A stretch of 5,692 nt of DNA, taken from assembly GCA_030043505.1 (NCBI GenBank), contig JASHXN010000185.1:1-5692 (forward strand), written 5' to 3'. Below, in pieces: positions 1 through 3,817 of this stretch (position 1 is the stretch's first letter; each line of letters opens with the position of its first letter). The notes beneath the pieces were generated by a model. That model did no database searches and had not been told where the DNA came from. It worked only from the letters and a program-made list of their open reading frames with translations. The DNA comes from Thermoplasmata archaeon (GTDB lineage: Archaea > Thermoplasmatota > Thermoplasmata > UBA184). The translations under genes were made by a program, and so were the position numbers.

Positions 1-1
1 C

Positions 2-370
2 CCGTACTGCCGCGACCACGGGATCGTGGTGGAGGCGTACACCCCCCTCGCGCGAGGGCTCCTGCACGGCCGCTACCTCGACGGAAAGCGGCCGCCCCCG
101 GAGGTCCGGCAGTACGCGCAGGACCTGTTCGGCGAATCCCGGCTGCCCGAGATCGTCACGCAGGCGCGGGCGCTGCGGGAGATCGCCGCGGACGCCGGCG
201 TCCCCCTTCCGGCCCTCGCCCTGCACTGGCTCCGCCGGCAGGGCGCGTGCCCCGTGTTCGGCGCGAGCCGGCCGGAACAGGTCGACGCGAACCTGGACGC
301 CTGGGCCCGGCGTCCGTCCGACGAAGTGCTGGCGCGCGCCGACGCGGTCGTCCGGGGCGGCGGTGCTTAG
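2..370 (+). CDS. Aldo/keto reductase, C-terminal part (5' end cut by window edge)
   Basis: The frame is open from base 2 and gives 122 residues, ending in TAG at 368-370. The first residues, PYCRDHGIVVEAYTPLARG, match the late strand of aldo/keto reductase barrels, where a Tyr in an A-Y-S/T-P-L motif packs against the nicotinamide ring. Near the end, VFGASRPEQVDANLDAW matches the family's cofactor 2'-phosphate-binding segment (G-A-S-R-x-x-Q-x-x-x-N). The family reduces aldehydes and ketones with NAD(P)H in the cytosol. The catalytic Asp/Tyr/Lys/His tetrad lies in the missing N-terminal part, so activity cannot be judged and the substrate is unknown. An internal ATG-like start inside this stretch would cut the barrel, so I treat the gene as a fragment only because of the window edge. 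Its stop lies inside the next gene, which suggests coupled translation. Family assignment is firm. Confidence 0.88.
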   Translation, partial: PYCRDHGIVVEAYTPLARGLLHGRYLDGKRPPPEVRQYAQDLFGESRLPEIVTQARALREIAADAGVPLPALALHWLRRQGACPVFGASRPEQVDANLDAWARRPSDEVLARADAVVRGGGA

Positions 371-1016
371 GTTCGTCGCGTTCGACATGGACGGGACGCT
401 CGTCGACGTGGCGAGCTCGTGGGCCGCGGTGCACGCGCATTTCGGCGAACGGAACGACGAGGGGCTCCGGCGCTTCCTCGCCCACGAGATCGACGACGAG
501 GAGTTCATCCGCACGGACGTCCGCCTCTGGCAGCGGCACCGGCCCGACCTGCACCGGGACGAGATCGCCGAGATCCTCGACCGGGTCCCTCTGTTCCCGG
601 GGGCGGCGGAACTGTTCGCCGGGCTCCGCCGGCGCGGGGTCCGCACCGCCATCGTGAGCGGGGGGCTGGACCTGCTGGCCCGGCGCGTCGCCTCCGAGCT
701 TCGCATCGACGTCGCCCTGGCGAACGGGCTCCGGGTCCGGGCCGACGGCCGCCTGACCGGCGAGGGGATCGTGCGGGTCCCGGTGCACGGCAAGGAGGAG
801 GTGCTGGCCCAGCTGCAGCGCCAGCTCGGCTTCGCGCGCGAGGAGACGGCGGCGGTCGGGAACACGGCGATCGACGTCGGCCTCTTCCGACGCAGCCGCT
901 GGGGAGTGGCGTTCCTGCCGGAGGACGAGACCGTCCGCCGCGAGGCGCATCGGGTCGTCACGGAGCCTAACCTCGCGCGGCTCTTGGACGTCCTGGACGA
1001 GTTTCCCGAGACGTGA
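363..1016 (+). CDS. HAD-superfamily hydrolase, phosphoserine-phosphatase-like
   Basis: This 217-residue protein has the layout of a HAD phosphatase with an inserted helical cap after motif I. Motif I is FDMDGTLVD, with nucleophile D8 and acid/base D10. Motif II is IVSGG with S99, and motif III is probably K144 (HGKEE). Motif IV reads VGNTAIDVGLF (165-175): D171 is present, but position 167, normally the first Asp of GDxxxD, is Asn. Predicted role is cytosolic, Mg-dependent removal of phosphate from a small metabolite. The order of motifs resembles SerB-type phosphoserine phosphatases, but the substrate is not shown. The GTG at 363 is the sensible start: the next Met, M9, lies inside motif I. 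The gene overlaps the end of the aldo/keto reductase by 8 bases, so the two are probably co-transcribed. No Shine-Dalgarno site is visible. The family is firm; the substrate is open. Confidence 0.87.
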   Translation: MLRFVAFDMDGTLVDVASSWAAVHAHFGERNDEGLRRFLAHEIDDEEFIRTDVRLWQRHRPDLHRDEIAEILDRVPLFPGAAELFAGLRRRGVRTAIVSGGLDLLARRVASELRIDVALANGLRVRADGRLTGEGIVRVPVHGKEEVLAQLQRQLGFAREETAAVGNTAIDVGLFRRSRWGVAFLPEDETVRREAHRVVTEPNLARLLDVLDEFPET

Positions 1017-1038
1017 GCGGGGAAGGGTTATCCCCCGC
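1017..1038. repeat. GC-rich inverted repeat enclosing a TATA-like core
   Basis: Immediately after the stop of the HAD gene, GCGGGG (1017-1022) is the perfect reverse complement of CCCCGC (1033-1038), with a 10-base loop that contains GGGTTATC. No T-run follows it. It could be a weak terminator hairpin for the upstream gene, or an operator-like dyad around the start site of the next gene. In GC-rich DNA a 6-bp match can arise by chance, so only its position is notable. Confidence 0.35.
1026..1033 (+). promoter_or_regulatory. Possible TATA box for the aIF2-beta gene (leaderless start)
   Basis: TTAT (1028-1031) is the only AT-rich core in this 41-base gap and follows a purine-rich stretch (GGGGAAGGG) that could serve as a BRE-like element. 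It sits about 28 bases before the ATG at 1058. With the usual archaeal distance of about 25-27 bases from TATA centre to transcription start, the transcript would begin at or next to the ATG. This fits the lack of a Shine-Dalgarno site. The match to a TATA consensus is weak. Confidence 0.35.
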
Positions 1039-1057
1039 ACCCGGCTGGTAGGCCCCG

Positions 1058-1675
1058 ATGGAACCGTACGCCGTCATGCTGGAGCGGGTCCGCGCGAAGC
1101 TCCCGCCGGTCCGCGCCGGGTCGGAACGGTTCGTCGTCCCCGAGCCGGACGCGATGACCGACGGCCGGAACACGGTGATCCGGAACTTCGCGGACATCGC
1201 CGGCGTGCTCCGGCGCGAGCCGGAGCACCTGATCGGCTACCTCGCGCGCGAGTTCGGTTGCCCCGGGGTCCTCGACCTGCCGCGGGCGACCCTCAAGTCC
1301 CGCCTCACGAAGGAGGCGCTCGCGCAGCGGATCCGGGAGTACACCGCGAAGTACGTCATCTGCTCGGAGTGCAAGCGGCCGGATACCCACCTCAAGAAGG
1401 AGGGCCGGCTCACGCTGCTCGTCTGCGAGGCGTGCGGCGCCCAGCGGCCGGTGACGGTCCGCCGCACGGTCGAGGTGGAGAAGCCCCGCACGCCCGTCGT
1501 GGTCGGGGAGGTCTACCGTCTCACGATCGAGGACGTCGGGCGGCGAGGCGACGGCGTCGCCAAGAAGGAAGGGTTCGTCATCTTCGTCACGGGCGCGACC
1601 CAGCGCGGAGCGACCGTGAACGCGAAGATCACGAAGGTCCTGGGCAACAACGCCTACGCCGTCGTCCAGCCGTAG
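1058..1675 (+). CDS. eif2b: Translation initiation factor aIF2 subunit beta with C-terminal TRAM domain
   Basis: This 205-residue protein is the beta subunit of archaeal aIF2, the GTP-dependent factor that brings initiator Met-tRNA to the small ribosomal subunit. The N-terminal helix (EPYAVMLERVRAKLP) is the region that binds the gamma subunit in this family. Residues about 36-99 form the alpha/beta core with the family signature VIRNFADIA and EPEHLIGYLAREFG. A zinc ribbon follows, with C102/C105 and C123/C126 (YVICSECKRPDT and VCEACGAQ). Residues about 148-203 form a TRAM-like beta barrel (GEVYRLTIEDVGRRGDGVAKKEG, shown here only in part as VGRRGDGVAKKEGF), a probable RNA-binding module; this extension is known in some euryarchaeal homologues and absent from shorter ones. 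ATG 1058 is preferred over the ATG at 1076, which would remove half of the gamma-binding helix. The gene leads a tight block with the protease and deoxyhypusine synthase. Assignment is very firm. Confidence 0.96.
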   Translation: MEPYAVMLERVRAKLPPVRAGSERFVVPEPDAMTDGRNTVIRNFADIAGVLRREPEHLIGYLAREFGCPGVLDLPRATLKSRLTKEALAQRIREYTAKYVICSECKRPDTHLKKEGRLTLLVCEACGAQRPVTVRRTVEVEKPRTPVVVGEVYRLTIEDVGRRGDGVAKKEGFVIFVTGATQRGATVNAKITKVLGNNAYAVVQP

Positions 1676-1681
1676 CGTTCG

Positions 1682-2647
1682 ATGCGGAGCGCGCGCTGGC
1701 TGGGACTCCCGGCGCTGTACGTCGGAGCGCAGCTCGTGGGGTTGGCGCTCGCCAACCCGTTCCGGTCCGAGGGGCTGGCGACGAACTCGAACCCGCAGAG
1801 CCCGACGGCCCCGCTCCTCATTCTCCTCGTGATCGTGCTCGCCCCGCTGGCGATCCTGCTGTTCGCCCGGCGTCGGGGGGGCCTGGAGGCGATCCGGCAC
1901 GTGATCCTGATCGGGATCGCCGCGTCGCTCTACCTCACCCTCTACGCCACGTTCAGCCTCGCCCCCGGGGCGGTGCTGCTGCGCCCGTGGGCGGCGGAGG
2001 TCGTGCTCGCGCCCGCGCTCGTCTTCGCGGCGATGGCGAGCGCCGGGATCTACCTCGCGCTGCTGATGCGGCCGGAGTGGTACGTCGTCGACCTCGCCGG
2101 CTTCGCGGCCGGCGGCGCGCTCATCGCGATCCTGGGGATCTCTTTCGGGATCCTCCCCGCCCTCATCCTGCTCTCGGCGCTGATGGTCTACGACGCGATC
2201 GCGGTCTACCGGACGAAGCACATGGTGAGCCTCGCCGACGCGGTCACCGACATGAAGCTCCCGATCCTGATGGTGATGCCGGACTCGCCGGAGTTCGACT
2301 ACCCGCACGCGGCGCCGCTGCGCGAACAGCGCGCGCGACCGGTCGAGGAGCGGAGCGCGCTGTTCATGGGCCTGGGCGACGTCGTCATCCCCGGGACGCT
2401 CGTCGTCAGCGCGTTCGTCTGGCTCCCCGTCGTCCCGCATCTCGGGGGCCTCGGGGCGAACCTGGTGGTCGCCCTCGCCGTCCTGGCCGGCTCGCTCGTG
2501 GGGTACGCCGTCCTCATGCGCCGCGTCGCCGGCGGGGAACCCCAGGCCGGCCTCCCGTTCCTGAACGGCGGCGCGATCGCGGCGTACCTGCTCTGCTACC
2601 TCCTCGTCTTCCGCAGCTTCACGTTCGGGCTGACGGGAGGGTTCTAG
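1682..2647 (+). CDS. Presenilin/signal-peptide-peptidase-like intramembrane aspartyl protease
   Basis: This 321-residue protein is predicted to cross the membrane nine times (about residues 6-24, 43-62, 72-92, 105-128, 134-152, 155-177, 227-250, 256-279 and 292-313). It carries the paired catalytic motifs of family A22: YD in VYDAIAVY (D171, helix 6) and GLGD (D233, helix 7). At the place expected for the PAL motif before the last helix the sequence is GLPFLNGG (290-297), a variant I associate with archaeal presenilin homologues. Such enzymes cut transmembrane peptides inside the bilayer, for example signal-peptide remnants; the natural substrate here is unknown. A long hydrophilic loop (about 191-226) separates the catalytic helices, as in presenilins. 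ATG 1682 lies 6 bases after the aIF2-beta stop and is followed by a plausible first helix. There is no Shine-Dalgarno site. Co-transcription with both neighbours is likely from spacing. Family is firm, physiological role open. Confidence 0.92.
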   Translation: MRSARWLGLPALYVGAQLVGLALANPFRSEGLATNSNPQSPTAPLLILLVIVLAPLAILLFARRRGGLEAIRHVILIGIAASLYLTLYATFSLAPGAVLLRPWAAEVVLAPALVFAAMASAGIYLALLMRPEWYVVDLAGFAAGGALIAILGISFGILPALILLSALMVYDAIAVYRTKHMVSLADAVTDMKLPILMVMPDSPEFDYPHAAPLREQRARPVEERSALFMGLGDVVIPGTLVVSAFVWLPVVPHLGGLGANLVVALAVLAGSLVGYAVLMRRVAGGEPQAGLPFLNGGAIAAYLLCYLLVFRSFTFGLTGGF

Positions 2648-2654
2648 CAAGGCC

Positions 2655-3617
2655 GTGCCGCGCAAGGTCGAGGATATCCGACTGGGGGACGGCCCCGGGC
2701 TTGACACCCTCGTGCGCCGCCTCGGCGCGGGCGGGGGATTCTCCGCGAAGGGGGTCGCCGAGGCGGTCGACGTTCTCGCCGACATGCTCCGCGACCGCGA
2801 CATGACGGTCTTCCTCTCGTTCCCCGCCGACATCGTCGCCACCGGAACGCGCGGCGTCCTCGCCGAACTGATCCGGGACGGGTACGTCGACGCCGTCGTC
2901 ACGACCTGCGGCACGCTCGATCACGATCTCGCCCGCGCGTACCGGCCCTACTACCACGGGGCGTGGGACCTGGACGACCGGGAGCTGCACCGTCGCAAGC
3001 TGTACCGGCTCGGCAACCTCGTCATCCCGCAGGCGAACTACGGCCGCGTCGTCGAGGTGCGGACCCGGGCGGTCCTGGAACGGTTGTGGCGGTCGGGGGA
3101 GCGCACGATCAGCGGCCGGCGCCTCGCCCAAGCGCTGGGAGAGTCGCTCCCCCCGGGTGCGACCTCGAGCATCCTGCGGGCGGCGCACGAGCGGAACGTC
3201 CCCGTGTTCGTCCCCGGGATCACGGACGGTGCGGTCGGCTCGCAGCTGTGGCTGTTCTGGCAGGACCACCGGGCGCTCGCGATCGACCTCCTCTCCGACG
3301 AGCAGGCGCTCAGCGACCTCGTCTTCGAAGCGCGCCGGACCGGAGCGATCCTCCTCGGCGGCGGCATCTCCAAGCACCACACGATCTGGTGGAACCAGTT
3401 CCGGGACGGGCTGGACGCCGCCGTCTACGTCACGACCGCCGTGGAGTGGGACGGAAGCCTATCGGGAGCGCGCACGCGCGAGGCGATCTCGTGGGGTAAG
3501 CTGAAGCCGCAGGCGGCGCACGTCACGGTCGAGGGGGACGTCACTGTCTTGCTCCCGCTCATGGTCGGCGCCGCGCGCGAACGGCTCGCCGCCGGGCGCC
3601 GCGCGAACCGCCGCTGA
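2655..3617 (+). CDS. dys: Deoxyhypusine synthase
   Basis: This 320-residue enzyme is predicted to transfer the aminobutyl group of spermidine to one lysine of aIF5A, using NAD, which is the first step of hypusine formation; it works as a cytosolic tetramer in the known family. The C-terminal active-site motif is present: GSLSGAR (267-273), then EAISWGK with E276, W280 and K282, the last equivalent to the human catalytic K329. KHH has H241 (human H288), and TDG has D191 (human D238). The gap-free offset of 47 from the human enzyme makes these pairings easy to follow. The N-terminal NAD region includes FPADIVATGTRG (56-67) and TTCGTLDHD (83-91). Human D243 corresponds to S196 and human E137 to H90 (see findings). 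GTG 2655, 7 bases after the protease stop, gives the expected N-terminus; no clear Shine-Dalgarno site lies at normal spacing. The aIF5A gene is not in the window. Assignment is very firm. Confidence 0.95.
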   Translation: MPRKVEDIRLGDGPGLDTLVRRLGAGGGFSAKGVAEAVDVLADMLRDRDMTVFLSFPADIVATGTRGVLAELIRDGYVDAVVTTCGTLDHDLARAYRPYYHGAWDLDDRELHRRKLYRLGNLVIPQANYGRVVEVRTRAVLERLWRSGERTISGRRLAQALGESLPPGATSSILRAAHERNVPVFVPGITDGAVGSQLWLFWQDHRALAIDLLSDEQALSDLVFEARRTGAILLGGGISKHHTIWWNQFRDGLDAAVYVTTAVEWDGSLSGARTREAISWGKLKPQAAHVTVEGDVTVLLPLMVGAARERLAAGRRANRR

Positions 3618-3640
3618 CGCCCGCCGGCGGCGTCGGCTTT
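3613..3640 (+). terminator. Hairpin followed by a short T-run at the end of the deoxyhypusine synthase gene
   Basis: A 9-bp stem pairs 3613-3621 with 3629-3637 around a 7-base loop (CGCCGGC), with one G-T wobble (3615/3635) and the rest Watson-Crick. It starts in the last codon, includes the TGA stop and is followed at once by TTT (3638-3640). This is the shape of an intrinsic terminator, but the T-run is short, and archaeal termination depends mainly on oligo-T, so function is uncertain. It may instead protect the transcript's 3' end. Confidence 0.42.
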
Positions 3641-3643
3641 ATG
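3637..3643 (+). promoter_or_regulatory. TATA-like box of the tRNA-Lys gene
   Basis: CTTTATG, with core TTTAT (3638-3642), stands out in an otherwise GC-rich 52-base gap and is centred about 30 bases before the first base of the tRNA. That is the normal archaeal position for a TATA box allowing a very short 5' leader. Archaeal tRNA genes use such upstream boxes rather than internal control regions. The same T residues form the tail of the hairpin that closes the upstream gene. Confidence 0.5.
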
Positions 3644-3669
3644 GGACGCACCCGGGTGCCCGCCCGCGA

Positions 3670-3743
3670 GGGCCCGTAGCTTAGCCCGGTAGAGCAGGCG
3701 GCTCTTAACCGCAAGATCAGGGGTTCGAATCCCCTCGGGCCCG
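3670..3743 (+). tRNA. trnK: tRNA-Lys (anticodon CTT)
   Basis: A complete 74-base cloverleaf folds without an intron. The acceptor GGGCCCG (3670-3676) pairs fully with CGGGCCC (3736-3742), followed by discriminator G (3743). The D stem is GCTT/GAGC (3679-3682 and 3692-3695, one G-T pair). The anticodon stem is GGCGG/CCGCA (3697-3701 and 3709-3713), with the outermost pair mismatched (G27-A43). The loop CTCTTAA places anticodon CTT at 3704-3706. The T arm is AGGGG-TTCGAAT-CCCCT (3719-3735). CCA is not encoded, as is usual in archaea. The tRNA reads AAG, the only lysine codon used in the surrounding genes. It is convergent with the ClC gene. Confidence 0.95.
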
Positions 3744-3817
3744 GTGTTGAACTCTGCGCGATTCGCCCGCGAAAGCAAGGGCGCTTGGGGACTACTCGCG
3801 CGGCAGGTTTCCCGCGC
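3744..3817. other. Convergent gap between tRNA-Lys and the ClC gene
   Basis: These 74 bases separate the 3' ends of two convergent genes. I see no coding potential, no T-run on either strand that would make a clear terminator, and no repeat of the tRNA 3' end that would mark an attachment site. A short dyad, TTCGC-CC-GCGAA (3762-3773), has only a 2-base spacer, too short for a normal RNA hairpin. Confidence 0.6.

Noticed and set aside
156..1040. Minus-strand frame of 294 codons opposite the reductase and HAD genes
   Set aside because: Antisense to two recognised families and of biased, motif-free composition.
1076..1078. Internal ATG as alternative start of aIF2-beta
   Set aside because: It would drop residues of the N-terminal gamma-binding helix, and the ATG at 1058 fits both the family's N-terminus and the TATA spacing.
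2635..2640. GGGAGG as a ribosome binding site for deoxyhypusine synthase
   Set aside because: It lies 14 bases before the GTG, beyond the usual spacing, and is part of the protease gene's Gly codons.
1028..2914. Long minus-strand open frame of 628 codons opposite aIF2-beta, the protease and deoxyhypusine synthase
   Set aside because: It is the antisense shadow of three firmly identified genes; its translation is low-complexity, rich in Arg, Asp, Glu and Pro, as expected from GC-rich antisense DNA.
3670..3743. tRNA-Lys as an integration site for a mobile element
   Set aside because: No integrase gene, no second copy of the tRNA 3' end, and a housekeeping-type gene follows directly.
3762..3773. 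Short dyad TTCGC-CC-GCGAA as a bidirectional terminator
   Set aside because: Arms of 5 bases with a 2-base spacer cannot form a normal hairpin, and no T-run follows on either strand.
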